A stretch of DNA of 64,000 bases from Neobacillus niacini (GTDB taxonomy: Bacteria > Bacillota > Bacilli > Bacillales > Cytobacillaceae): assembly GCF_030817595.1 (NCBI RefSeq), contig NZ_JAUSZN010000001.1, forward strand, positions 4,843,501-4,907,500. The letters are read 5' to 3'. This document shows positions 37,380 through 45,851 of this stretch, piece by piece. How positions within the stretch are numbered: position 1 is the first letter of the stretch; each line of letters begins with the position of its first letter. Made by a program: the position numbers and the translations under genes. The notes under the pieces are model-generated. The model was not told the DNA's origin. It searched no databases and was given only the letters and a program-made list of their open reading frames with translations.

Positions 37380-37409
37380 TGTCTATTAAGCCTGGAACGG
37401 GAATTGTAA
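37380..37409 (+). pseudogene. relic of the 3' end of an isomerase-like gene
   Basis: The 30 bp read CLLSLEREL followed by TAA and are nearly the same as the last codons of the isomerase gene that ends at 33551 (YLVSLEREV, stop). Nothing upstream continues the frame. It is a scrap of a second copy left after deletion. Confidence 0.55.
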
Positions 37410-37446
37410 ATAAGAGCTATCTGTGAGAAATATATTACCATTATTT

Positions 37447-37496
37447 AAATCCCTTAGGAAAATGATATTTTGTTTCTTAAGGGATTTGTTTTTTTT
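37447..37496 (+). terminator. terminator in the relic region
   Basis: AAATCCCTTA (37447-37456) pairs with TAAGGGATTT (37478-37487), with inner AAA/TTT pairs, and is followed by G and eight Ts. It follows the isomerase relic and probably belonged to that lost gene. Confidence 0.8.
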
Positions 37497-37557
37497 AATA
37501 AGGTTGATAGTCAAAAGTACAAGAGTAAGTTTCACCTTGGCAAATAGGAGGATTTGA

Positions 37558-38175
37558 ATGACAGAGAGCTATTATAGCTTCGAAACTAGATATTTAAGCT
37601 CCCTTACAAAAGTATTTGCTGATGAGGAGTTAACTTCCCCTTCATTTAATTATGCAACTTGTTTGCAGAATGAGGTTTTTTCCTTTCAAATTGCTTATAA
37701 ATTTGTTGGAGAACCTATAAAAAATCTAACTGTAGATGTGCAATCAGATTTCCAAGTTCCGGTTCGAGTTCGAAGCGTGGGGCTTGTTCCATCGGAATAC
37801 CCAAGCTTTTATGATCATGATGACCATGGTAAAGTCAAGGATCAATATATTCCTTATTTAAAACCTCAGGAATGTGGAAATAAAACGGAGGTAAGATGGG
37901 CCGCCATTACGAACAATGAAGGAATCGGTCTAATGATTAACGGGCTGCCTACCGTTGAAGTGAATGCTTTGCCATATACCCCGCATGAGATTGAGCAGCA
38001 TGACCACGGGTATAAATTACCGGAAATCGATAAAGTCACTTTACGAATCAATTATAAGCAAATGGGTGTCGGCGGAGATGATAGCTGGGGGGCAAAAACT
38101 CATCCGGAATTTACCCTTTATGCGAACAGAACGTATACCTATTGCTTTACATTAAAAGGGATTGAAATGAAGTGA
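37558..38175 (+). pseudogene. chimera: DUF4091 N-terminus joined in frame to lacZ C-terminus
   Basis: The single 205-codon frame has two unrelated parts. Residues 1 to about 88 look like the beginning of a DUF4091 (GH123-like) protein (FETRYLSSLTKVFADEEL, NEVFSFQIAYKF, VRSVGLVPSEYPSF). Residues from about 92 to the end match the last domain of LacZ-type GH2 beta-galactosidases (YIPYLKPQECGNKTEVRW, VNALPYTPHEIE, NYKQMGVGGDDSWGAKTHP). No catalytic part of either is present, so enzymatic function is unlikely although the frame is open and AGGAGGA precedes the ATG. The junction is near 37825. The matching lacZ 5' part is at 7905. Confidence 0.78.
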
Positions 38176-38185
38176 TAGGAAAAAT

Positions 38186-38220
38186 GACAGGAAGAGCAAA
38201 ATGCTTCCTGTCCCATTTTT
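38186..38220 (+). terminator. terminator after the chimera
   Basis: GACAGGAAG (38186-38194) pairs perfectly with CTTCCTGTC (38204-38212) around a 9-base loop and is followed by CCATTTTTATT. Confidence 0.8.
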
Positions 38221-38305
38221 ATTGGCAAGTCTAACAATCTACTTAAAGGATTTGGTAAAACTTTAAGAATTTAAGAGGAATTAATATACATGGTCAATAT
38301 ATACA

Positions 38306-38525
38306 TATGATTGCAAAGATTTCAGAGACGTTCCTTACTTAGAATCGACTACAGTTTATGATGAGGAAAACGAACCGTTGCCACATTCCAATGGTAATGG
38401 CAAGTCCGAAAATGGCGGGGTGTCAACAGTACTTCCTAAGTTATCTTGGAATATAATCGTATTGGTAAAAACGTAAGTAAATATATGCTCGTTAAAATCC
38501 ACTTAAATAGGTGTTTTTTTAACTT
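38306..38525 (+). pseudogene. second GH51 arabinofuranosidase 3' relic with its terminator
   Basis: The stretch from 38306 to about 38375 matches 8423-8490 of the first GH51 remnant, and 38380-38480 matches 8648-8746, at roughly 85 percent identity by eye; about 160 bp between them are deleted. It ends at the same codons (LSWN...) and the same kind of terminator (AATCCACTT with AATAGGTG, then seven Ts). No intact frame remains. The rest of the 38221-38716 gap shows no gene. Confidence 0.8.
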
Positions 38526-38716
38526 CTAAAAATATATGTTTTTGGGTGGGGAAACTTTGTTGAAAAATGAGAGAGTGGTGTAAATCTAAACTCTCTTGAC
38601 TATAGCATGTGTGTTTGAGTTTTTTTAAATAGTCGGGTTCTGTCCTAGCTTAATGATTGTCCTTCTTGTAGTATGGTAATATGCTTTATTCACAACCAGA
38701 TATAGGAGGAGAAGAG

Positions 38717-39532
38717 TTGTATAAATTAGTCGCAATCGATATTGATGGAACGCTGATGAATGATCGAAAGGAAATTACAAAAGAGGTAAATGACGCCATT
38801 CAGGCTGCTAAAGCAAAAGGGGTAAGAGTGGTAATCTGTACGGGGAGACCGATCGTTGGTGTCCAATCAATTATTGAGGAATTGAAATTAAATGATGAGG
38901 ATGACTATGTAATTACCTTTAATGGTGCCCTTGTGCAAAATACTTACACCAAGGATGTAGAATCCCAAATCACTTTAACCTATGAAAACCTAGAAGAAAT
39001 ATACGAATTAAGTCAAAAGATTAATTCACCGCTCCATTTCTTTGATACAGAAAATCTTTATACACCAAATCGAGACATAAGCCGATACACGATCCATGAA
39101 GCTCATATCAATGGAATTTCTCTCCATTATCGGACAATTGAAGAAGTACCGAAGGACATGCTTATACCCAAAGTGATGTTTATTGATGAACCGGACCGTT
39201 TGAATCAAAACATGGCAAACATACCTGAATCATTCTGGGAAAAGTATACCTTCGTAAAAAGCACTCCGTTCTTTTTAGAAATCCTTGACCCACGTGTCAG
39301 CAAGGGAAATGCAGTCAAACAACTGGCTGAAAAACTTTCAATTAAACAGGAAGAGGTCATCTGCATTGGGGATGGCGAGAATGATCTTAGTATGATTGAG
39401 TATGCTGGCTGTGGAGTGGCAATGGCTAATGCAGTATCAGTTGTAAAAGAAGTGGCTAAGTTCCATACATTATCTAATAATGAAAATGGAGTTGCCTATG
39501 CGATTGAAAAATTAATATTAGAAACCAAGTAG
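38717..39532 (+). CDS. Cof-type HAD hydrolase (YidA-like sugar phosphatase)
   Basis: A 271-residue cytoplasmic phosphatase of HAD subfamily IIB. The nucleophile Asp is in VAIDIDGTLMND near residues 5-16, motif II is VVICTGRP, and the acidic motif IV is ICIGDGENDLSMIE near 215-228 after the Lys of KGNAVKQ. A TTG start at 38717 is chosen because AGGAGGAGAAG lies directly upstream and the protein then begins YKLVAIDIDG as in the family; the ATG at 38681 has no site. The likely role is removal of phosphate from sugar phosphates. It stands alone after the relic region. Confidence 0.88.
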   Translation: MYKLVAIDIDGTLMNDRKEITKEVNDAIQAAKAKGVRVVICTGRPIVGVQSIIEELKLNDEDDYVITFNGALVQNTYTKDVESQITLTYENLEEIYELSQKINSPLHFFDTENLYTPNRDISRYTIHEAHINGISLHYRTIEEVPKDMLIPKVMFIDEPDRLNQNMANIPESFWEKYTFVKSTPFFLEILDPRVSKGNAVKQLAEKLSIKQEEVICIGDGENDLSMIEYAGCGVAMANAVSVVKEVAKFHTLSNNENGVAYAIEKLILETK

Positions 39533-39666
39533 TCAACAGAAATAATTTGATTTTAATAACATAATAAACCTATTTTTTTATCTAGACGGGCTCCATTTTG
39601 CCCTTCCTTGTATATGATATCGTGTATTGGCATCTAGGCTCAATGCAAATGAAAGGAAGTGTTACA

Positions 39667-39840
39667 ATGGATAATATGATTCCGTCACATACTATGGGGG
39701 CGAATGTACTTCCCCAGCCTCAAATGCATTATGGCTATGCGGCTCCTTGTGTTCAAACACGCGGATGCGACAGTTTTATCATTATAATCGTGTTGTTTAT
39801 TTTATTGATCATTATTGGTGCTTTTGTTTTCTGTGATTAA
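39667..39840 (+). CDS. small YjcZ-type membrane protein
   Basis: A 57-residue protein with a polar N-terminus rich in Pro, Gln and Tyr, a Cys pair (APCVQTRGC) and one C-terminal membrane segment (FIIIIVLFILLIIIGAFVF). This is the layout of the YjcZ family of small sporulation-linked proteins of Bacillaceae, although the usual GFALIVVLFILLIIVG is changed. AAAGGAAG lies 8 bp before ATG 39667. The function is unknown. A bidirectional-looking terminator follows. Confidence 0.7.
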   Translation: MDNMIPSHTMGANVLPQPQMHYGYAAPCVQTRGCDSFIIIIVLFILLIIIGAFVFCD

Positions 39841-39892
39841 ATGCGGGACCAATTTACGGTTTTTCTTAAATAAGCTTATTCAGGATACGAAT

Positions 39893-39932
39893 GAAGGGAG
39901 ACGAATGAAATCGTCTCCCTTCAATTATTTTG
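39893..39932. terminator. terminator between convergent genes
   Basis: GAAGGGAGACGA (39893-39904) pairs perfectly with TCGTCTCCCTTC (39911-39922) around a 6-base loop and is followed on the plus strand by AATTATTTTG. It separates the YjcZ-like gene from the convergent TauE/SafE gene and may serve both. Confidence 0.75.
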
Positions 39933-39990
39933 TCTGATAAAGAATTACATACTTAAATTAATGGATCACTGTGTGGTCAGTTGCTGCTTA

Positions 39991-40860
39991 TTAATGAACT
40001 GCCACAAAACGTTTTCGATTCTTTAATTGATAGAAAATAGCAACTGCCCATAATCCGATAATGAGAACGTAAGCCAGCGTCGCTAAAGAAACTGGTAATC
40101 CAACAGTTTTAATGATGGTCATTGAGTTGGTAAGGATAATAAATCCGCCCACTAACACTCCTAACAGATACGAAGGAACGATTCTTACAAGCCAAGCGGC
40201 TATAGGTGCCGCAATCACTCCGCCAATCATAAACGCGATGACCCATTGCCATTGGTACTGATCCACCCCTAGGAACAAGATGAAGCCTAAAGTTGCTGAT
40301 ACGGCAATGGCAAATTCACTTGTATCTACTGTGCCAATGACTTTTTTAGGGGAAATCCCATTTTTTGCAATTAGTACGGGAGCGGTGATAGGTCCCCATC
40401 CTCCGCCGCCAACGGCATCAAAGAAGCCGCCAACCATACCAAGTGGTGTTAAGAATTTACTTGAAATGGGTGAACCTTGATTCTTAGAAGAATGATTGAA
40501 AAATAGAAATCGGATTAGAATGTACAATCCTAAAACGATTAAAAATACGGAGATAAACGGTTTGAGCTTATCCCCAGGCAGACTGCTTAGAAAAGCTGCC
40601 CCTATAAATGCACTAATTGCACCAGGGATGGTTAGTCTCCATAGAATTCTTTTATCAACATTTTTAAACCATAGATGTGAAGCACCAGATGCTGCAGTGG
40701 TTGCAATTTCAGCCATATGAATCGAAGCAGAAGCAGCTGCTGGTGCTATCCCGAACATTAAAAGTAATGAGGAGGATGTGGCACCAAATCCCATTCCCAA
40801 AGACCCATCAACTAGTTGGGCCAAAAACCCAATTACAGAAAAAATAATTAATTTATTCAT
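39991..40860 (-). CDS. TauE/SafE family sulfite/anion exporter
   Basis: A 289-residue membrane protein with about eight helices and the paired family motif: FLAQLVDGSLGMGFGATSS near the start and GGFFDAVGGGGWGPITAPVL in the second half. The family moves sulfite, sulfonates or related anions. The start at 40860 follows GAGGAGGTCGAGG; the ATG seven codons upstream is behind this site. It is a single-gene unit on the minus strand with its own promoter at 40896-40924. The substrate here is not known. Confidence 0.88.
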   Translation of the reverse strand: MNKLIIFSVIGFLAQLVDGSLGMGFGATSSSLLLMFGIAPAAASASIHMAEIATTAASGASHLWFKNVDKRILWRLTIPGAISAFIGAAFLSSLPGDKLKPFISVFLIVLGLYILIRFLFFNHSSKNQGSPISSKFLTPLGMVGGFFDAVGGGGWGPITAPVLIAKNGISPKKVIGTVDTSEFAIAVSATLGFILFLGVDQYQWQWVIAFMIGGVIAAPIAAWLVRIVPSYLLGVLVGGFIILTNSMTIIKTVGLPVSLATLAYVLIIGLWAVAIFYQLKNRKRFVAVH

Positions 40861-40895
40861 CCTCGACCTCCTCAAAACCAAGTAATCTTATATGG

Positions 40896-40924
40896 ATTAT
40901 AAGTTATGGTTGAAATTTTGTAAA
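40896..40924 (-). promoter_or_regulatory. promoter of the TauE/SafE gene
   Basis: On the minus strand TTTACA (40924-40919) and a perfect TATAAT (40901-40896) are 17 bp apart, 36 bp before the start codon. Confidence 0.72.
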
Positions 40925-40985
40925 TATTTATTTTTTGAACATTTTTATAAGTTATATTAAGTAGATTTGAAAGGAGAAACAGACG

Positions 40986-41030
40986 GGAAAAGCTACTGTT
41001 TCAACTTTTGAATACAGTGGCCTCTTTTTG
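40986..41030 (+). terminator. orphan terminator-like hairpin, homologous to 46903-46943
   Basis: The arms CTACTGT and ACAGTGG enclose an inner TTCAA/TTGAA pair, and CCTCTTTTTG follows. The nearest gene on its left reads the other way, so there is no transcript for it to end. Its sequence is about 80 percent the same as the terminator after the Gfo/Idh gene at 46903. Confidence 0.6.
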
Positions 41031-41042
41031 TAATCAGAATCT

Positions 41043-41070
41043 ATTAAAATGTAATGGATTACATTTTAAT
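41043..41070. promoter_or_regulatory. LacI-family operator (upstream)
   Basis: Two perfect 13-bp arms, ATTAAAATGTAAT and ATTACATTTTAAT, surround a GG centre. The core TGTAATGGATTACA is a one-base variant of the palindrome at 42270. It lies 56 bp before the -35 box of the lacI-type gene. Confidence 0.65.
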
Positions 41071-41125
41071 AGAATGTAGAATCAATCGAGGGAGTCAGCT
41101 GGTTTATTTTAGTGAAAATTATGTA

Positions 41126-41173
41126 TTGACAGATTATTTGGAAAACATTACTATAAAAATGTAATCGATTTCA
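41126..41173 (+). promoter_or_regulatory. promoter of the LacI-type gene with overlapping operator
   Basis: A consensus TTGACA (41126-41131) and TACTAT (41149-41154) are 17 bp apart. TGTAATCGATTTCA (41160-41173), a near copy of the palindrome at 42270, covers the expected transcription start. This points to autorepression. Confidence 0.72.
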
Positions 41174-41215
41174 TTATTAACCCTTTCATGAAATCAAAGA
41201 AAGAAGGACAGGAAG

Positions 41216-42205
41216 ATGGCAAACATCCAGCAGGTAGCGAAACAGGCAGGAGTTTCTGTTGCAACCGTATCGAGAGTACTAAACGGACAAAATACCGTAT
41301 CCGTAAAAACACGAATGAAAGTCGAAGAGGCTATAAAGAAATTAAATTATGAACCAAGTCTTCTTGGGAGAAACTTAAGAACTTCAGAAAGCCGGCTTCT
41401 CTTAATCTTAATTCCAACCATCTCTAATCCATTTTATTTAGAAATTATTAAAGGAATTGAACAGGTTGCGATTAGTCAAAATTATAACATTCTCCTTTGT
41501 GAAACCGATTCTAACCCTCAAAAGGAGAATATATACTTCGACCTAGTCCGAAAGAAGATGGCAGATGGAATTATTACGATGGATCCGGCAGTTAATGTTG
41601 AAACACTGAAAAAGTTAGCAGAGAATTATGCGGTTATTCAATGCAGCGAATATGAAGAATGCACGGGAATCCCGTATGTAACCATTGATAACGAGGAAGC
41701 ATCTTACCGGGCAGTCAAGCATCTAATTCAAATCGGACACCACAAAATTGCGCTTATGAATGCCGATGAAAAGTATTTATTTGCCCGCCAGCGAAAAATG
41801 GGTTACAAACGTGCATTAGAAGAGAATGGAATCACCTTGAGAAACGAATATATCATCTCTACCTCAAATTTAGGATTTGAAAATGGACAGTATGCTATGA
41901 AAAAAATCTTGAATTTACAAGACCGGCCAACAGCTGTGTTCGCCGTCTCCGATTTATTGGCCATTGGGGCGCTCAAAGAAATCAATATTGCTGGTTTGCA
42001 TGTACCCAATGATATTGCCGTCGTAGGCTTTGATAAGATTGATTTTTCAAATATGACAAACCCGACTCTTACCACCATCGCTCAACCGATGCGCAAAATG
42101 GGAAACGTTGCAGCGAGAATGTTGATTGAAAAAATAAAAGGCGAAGAAGTGGAAAGTATCATATTGGATCACGAATTAGTCATACGAGAGTCTACATCAA
42201 GATAA
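41216..42205 (+). CDS. LacI-family transcription regulator
   Basis: A 329-residue repressor with the LacI helix-turn-helix and hinge at the N-terminus (MANIQQVAKQAGVSVATVSRVLNGQN) and a periplasmic-binding-protein-like sensor domain (LILIPTISNPFYLEIIKGIE, FAVSDLLAIGALKEI, VVGFDKIDFSNMTNPTLTTI). AGAAGGACAGGAAG precedes the ATG. Palindromes of the TGTAATCGATTACA type occur before it and before the next gene, so it should control itself and the importer-oxidoreductase operon downstream. The inducer is probably the sugar or polyol brought in by that importer. Confidence 0.9.
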   Translation: MANIQQVAKQAGVSVATVSRVLNGQNTVSVKTRMKVEEAIKKLNYEPSLLGRNLRTSESRLLLILIPTISNPFYLEIIKGIEQVAISQNYNILLCETDSNPQKENIYFDLVRKKMADGIITMDPAVNVETLKKLAENYAVIQCSEYEECTGIPYVTIDNEEASYRAVKHLIQIGHHKIALMNADEKYLFARQRKMGYKRALEENGITLRNEYIISTSNLGFENGQYAMKKILNLQDRPTAVFAVSDLLAIGALKEINIAGLHVPNDIAVVGFDKIDFSNMTNPTLTTIAQPMRKMGNVAARMLIEKIKGEEVESIILDHELVIRESTSR

Positions 42206-42269
42206 ATGCGCTAAGATTAGCGCTCTGCTATTAATACTTTAATAGTAGACCGCTGACCTTAGATGTGAA

Positions 42270-42283
42270 TGTAATCGATTACA
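42270..42283. promoter_or_regulatory. perfect LacI-family operator
   Basis: TGTAATCGATTACA is a perfect 14-bp palindrome with the central CG usual for LacI-family sites. It lies between the regulator and the binding-protein gene, 46 bp before the latter. Related sites are at 41043-41070 and 41160-41173. Confidence 0.75.
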
Positions 42284-42328
42284 GTACATATCGGGAGAGC
42301 CTTTTAAAAAAACAAAGGGGTGAAGGGT

Positions 42329-43294
42329 TTGAAGAAATTATTAGTATTCATGTTGTCTTTGGTAACAATGTTTGGTTTGGTAGCTTGTAACAGCGAAACA
42401 GGAGGTTCCGAGGGTGGTAAAGAGGATGACACATTAAAAATCGGAATTTCTTTACCATCTGCCACACATGGTTGGATGGGAGCATTAATTGATAGTGCTG
42501 AAAAGCAAGCAAAGGCACTGAAAGAAAGTGACGGCATTGAGTATGTGATGACAAATGCGGCTGATCCAAATAAACAAGCAAATGACGTGGATGATTTAAT
42601 CGCTCAAGATGTGGATGTTATCGTCATGCTTCCAATTGAGTCTGCAGCACTTTCTCCAGTAGGGCAAAAAATTAAAGATGCAGGGATTCCTTTAGTCATT
42701 GTTGACCGTGAGCTTGAAAATGATGCAGCCACTGTGGTTGTAAAAGGGGACAACGAAGGAATCGGTGTAAATGCTGGTAAATACTTTGTAGAAAAGTTAA
42801 ATGGTAAAGGAAAAGTCGTTGAAATCACTGGTCCACCAAGTTCCGTTACTGAACAACGTGGAGCGGGCTTTAAAGAAGCAATGGAAAACTCCGATATTGA
42901 GATTATCGCTTCACAAAGTGGTGATTTTTCAACGGAAAAATCATTAGAAGTTATGCAAAATATCCTGCAAGCGCACCCTGAAATTGACGCGGTGTTCACA
43001 CAGGATGATGGAATGGCTCTTGGTGTACTCCAAGCGATTAAAGAAGCTGGACGTAAGGATATTCAATTCGTCACAGGTGCTGGCGGAGGTAAGGCTGTAT
43101 TTGAAGACATGAAAAAAGATGGCTTAATTACAGCAACATTCTTATACTCTCCAACAATGGTTGAGGACGCGGTTAAAATCGCAGCAGACATTGCGAAAGG
43201 GAATAAACCAGCAGAATCAATGGTCGTAAAAGAAGCTACTCAAGTGACAAAAGATAACGTGGATGAGTTCTATGATCCAGAATCAAAATTCTAA
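42329..43294 (+). CDS. sugar ABC importer, substrate-binding lipoprotein (CUT2, RbsB-like)
   Basis: A 321-residue lipoprotein with signal KKLLVFMLSLVTMFGL and lipobox LVAC, then a two-lobe RbsB-type binding domain (GISLPSATHGWMGALIDSAE, DVIVMLPIESAALSPVG, AVFTQDDGMALGVLQAIKEA). The start is taken as TTG 42329, about 8 bp after AAAGGGG; a GTG at 42320 is too close to that site. It begins the importer operon under the palindrome at 42270. The ligand may be a pentose, a hexose or a cyclitol; the Gfo/Idh enzyme at the operon end makes a polyol or inositol possible. Confidence 0.88.
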   Translation: MKKLLVFMLSLVTMFGLVACNSETGGSEGGKEDDTLKIGISLPSATHGWMGALIDSAEKQAKALKESDGIEYVMTNAADPNKQANDVDDLIAQDVDVIVMLPIESAALSPVGQKIKDAGIPLVIVDRELENDAATVVVKGDNEGIGVNAGKYFVEKLNGKGKVVEITGPPSSVTEQRGAGFKEAMENSDIEIIASQSGDFSTEKSLEVMQNILQAHPEIDAVFTQDDGMALGVLQAIKEAGRKDIQFVTGAGGGKAVFEDMKKDGLITATFLYSPTMVEDAVKIAADIAKGNKPAESMVVKEATQVTKDNVDEFYDPESKF

Positions 43295-43355
43295 ATAATT
43301 GGTGGAGATACAGGCAGTGTATCTCCACTTTTCCTAAAAAGGTGGGATGAAGAGC

Positions 43356-44870
43356 ATGACTACAAGTCCTTTTTTGACAATGAATAACATTGAAAAAGCA
43401 TTTAACGGTGTACCTGTATTGAAAAAAGTATCGCTTACCGTCACGGAGGGCGAGATTCACGCTTTGCTGGGCGAAAATGGGGCCGGAAAATCTACGCTGA
43501 TGAACATTTTAGGTGGTGTTCATCAACCCGACCATGGCTCGATTCAGATAAATGGTCTGGATGTAAAAATGTCTAATCCAAGAGTATCACAGGAGCAGGG
43601 AGTCAGCTTTATCCATCAAGAGCTGAATGTCGTAGCTGATCTCAGAGTCTATGAAAATATGTTTTTAGGTTCCGAGCTTCGAAGTAAACTGGGTTTTTTA
43701 AAAGTAGAAGAGATGTGCCGGCAAACGAGTGAAATTTTATCCAAGCTTGGTGTGGATATCAATCCGAAGGAATATGTTAGAAATCTAGAAACCTCTTATA
43801 AACAATTAATTGAGATTTCAAAGGCGCTGCTACATAAATCGAAACTGATTATTATGGACGAACCGACAACCTCGTTAGCGGAACATGAAGTCAAACGTTT
43901 ATTCGTGTTAATGAGGAACCTAAAGAAATCAGGCGTGTCCATCATTTATATTTCTCATAAGTTAAAGGAAATCAAGGAAATTTGCGACACTTATACGGTG
44001 TTGCGTGACGGAGAACTAGTGGGGACTGGCAGTATTGAAAATGAAAATTTAGATACGATTACAAAACTTATGGTGGGTAAATCGATTTCTCAAGAGCGTT
44101 TAGTTCAAAGGCATTCGTTTGGGCCTGTCGTGTTAGAAGTGAATGACTTAAGTAGTCAAGGATTATATAAAAATATTACCTTCACCCTCAGGAAAGGTGA
44201 AATATTAGGCTTTACCGGCTTAGCTGGTGATGGTCGAACAGAGCTTTTTGAAAGCTTATTTGGATACCGGAAAAAATACACTGGTCAAATCAAGATTAAT
44301 AACCAGCTGGTAAAAATAGATCACCCACGAAAAGCGTTAGAAGCAGGACTGGCACTTGTTCCGAAGGATCGGAAAGAAAATGCCATCATCAAGGATTTAA
44401 GCGTTATTCATAATATGAGTTTATCGTCAATCGGACATTTTGAAAAAGCTGGTTTTATCCAAGAGAAGAAAGAGAAGGACAGATTCCACTACTATAAGGA
44501 AAAGCTTAACATTAAAGTTCATAACCCCCGGATTACCATCGATAAGTTAAGCGGTGGTAACCAACAAAAAGTCATTATTGCTAAATGGCTTGAGGTAGAT
44601 ACAGATATTATTATTTTTGATAATCCAACACAAGGGATTGACGTTGGGGCGAAGCACGAGATATATCAGCAAATTGTGTCACTAGCCGAACAAGGAAAAG
44701 CCGTGATTATCTTATCCTCAGAGGCACTAGAGGTACAAAAGGTTTGTCATCACATCTATTGTCTTTACCAAGGGGAAATCACAGCACGGCTTAAGGGAGA
44801 ACAAGCAACAGAAGATGAAATTATGAGTTATGCAACAGGTTCTAAAAGGGAGGCCGAAAAAATTGGCTAA
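43356..44870 (+). CDS. sugar ABC importer, double ATPase (RbsA-like)
   Basis: A 504-residue protein with two ABC domains. The first has Walker A GENGAGKST near 36-44 and Walker B IIMDEPTTS, but its signature is degenerate (LETSYKQLIEIS). The second has a good signature LSGGNQQKV and a poor P-loop (LAGDGRTE), as is usual for the family. Its Walker B reads IIIFDNPTQG, with Asn where the catalytic Glu is expected. ATG 43356 is used with AAAAGGTGGG. It overlaps the permease start by 8 bp. It should energise uptake by the binding protein at 42329. Confidence 0.88.
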   Translation: MTTSPFLTMNNIEKAFNGVPVLKKVSLTVTEGEIHALLGENGAGKSTLMNILGGVHQPDHGSIQINGLDVKMSNPRVSQEQGVSFIHQELNVVADLRVYENMFLGSELRSKLGFLKVEEMCRQTSEILSKLGVDINPKEYVRNLETSYKQLIEISKALLHKSKLIIMDEPTTSLAEHEVKRLFVLMRNLKKSGVSIIYISHKLKEIKEICDTYTVLRDGELVGTGSIENENLDTITKLMVGKSISQERLVQRHSFGPVVLEVNDLSSQGLYKNITFTLRKGEILGFTGLAGDGRTELFESLFGYRKKYTGQIKINNQLVKIDHPRKALEAGLALVPKDRKENAIIKDLSVIHNMSLSSIGHFEKAGFIQEKKEKDRFHYYKEKLNIKVHNPRITIDKLSGGNQQKVIIAKWLEVDTDIIIFDNPTQGIDVGAKHEIYQQIVSLAEQGKAVIILSSEALEVQKVCHHIYCLYQGEITARLKGEQATEDEIMSYATGSKREAEKIG

Positions 44871-45840
44871 TGTTAATACAATCAAACAACCAAATCCGCA
44901 AACCTCATCAACAAAAAGTCGCCTCTCTTGGCTATGGTCCGAGTATAGCGTCATTATTGCTTTCTTAGTTATTTTTATTGCGGCATCAGTAATGAATCCT
45001 AGATTCCTAGATATCAATAACCAACTGAATATCTTAATGCAAGTTTCCATCATTGGCATTGTGGCTTTAGGTATGACGGTTGTAATGCTTTCTGGCGGGA
45101 TTGACTTATCGGTGGGATCGGTGCTGGTATTCGTCGGTGTCATTTCCGTTTTAGCAATGAATGCTACAGGTAGTATTTTCGTTGCCATCTTAACGGCTTT
45201 GGTAGTAGGTTCCTTCGCAGGATTTTTAAATGGATTAATGGTGGCTAAAGGTAGAATTGCTTCGTTTATAGCGACATTAGGGATGATGGCTGCAGCAAGA
45301 TCGATCGCCTTATATATTGCAGAAGGCGGCAGTATTTCAGGAGAGGTTTCAGGTTTCACAGCGATTGCGAATAGTAACCTCTGGATTTTTGATTTTCCAG
45401 TCATTATTTTCTTTGTTATGACAGCACTTGTTTATGTATTAATGCATAAAACTCGGTTCGGGCGATATGTCTATGCCCTTGGCAGTAATGAGAAAGCGGC
45501 ACTTCTTTCAGCTATCCGAGTTGATCGTGTGAAAATTGGTATCTATAGCTTGGTAGGATTACTTGTGAGTGTAGCAGCTATCATTGAAACGTCTCGATTA
45601 AACTCGATTTCTTCTTCAAGTTCAGGCGTTCAATATGAACTAGATGCGATTGCTGCCGTTATCATTGGCGGTACAAGAATGACAGGTGGTCGTGGTAAGA
45701 TCATGGGTACCTTTTTTGGGGTACTAATCTTAGGTATTCTGAACAACATGATGAACTTAATGAACGTTTCTCCACACCTCCAAGGATTTGTTAAGGGATT
45801 AATCATCATCATTGCAGTAGTATTCCAAAAGAGAGAGTAG
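44863..45840 (+). CDS. sugar ABC importer permease (RbsC-like)
   Basis: A 325-residue integral membrane protein of the BPD_transp_2 type, with MTVVMLSGGIDLSVGSVLVF and DAIAAVIIGGTRMTGGRGKI as family marks. TTG 44863 is the likely start: AAAGGGAGG at 44845-44853 precedes it by 9 bp, and the protein then overlaps the ATPase gene by 8 bp. An ATG at 44830 would overlap by 41 bp with no site. It completes the three-gene importer. Confidence 0.88.
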   Translation: MANVNTIKQPNPQTSSTKSRLSWLWSEYSVIIAFLVIFIAASVMNPRFLDINNQLNILMQVSIIGIVALGMTVVMLSGGIDLSVGSVLVFVGVISVLAMNATGSIFVAILTALVVGSFAGFLNGLMVAKGRIASFIATLGMMAAARSIALYIAEGGSISGEVSGFTAIANSNLWIFDFPVIIFFVMTALVYVLMHKTRFGRYVYALGSNEKAALLSAIRVDRVKIGIYSLVGLLVSVAAIIETSRLNSISSSSSGVQYELDAIAAVIIGGTRMTGGRGKIMGTFFGVLILGILNNMMNLMNVSPHLQGFVKGLIIIIAVVFQKRE

Positions 45841-45851
45841 GAGGGAATGCA

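Noticed and set aside
44727..45404. A 225-codon minus-strand frame opposite the RbsA/RbsC-type junction
   Set aside because: It is the mirror of a hydrophobic permease gene, rich in Ile and Thr, and not preceded by an initiation site.
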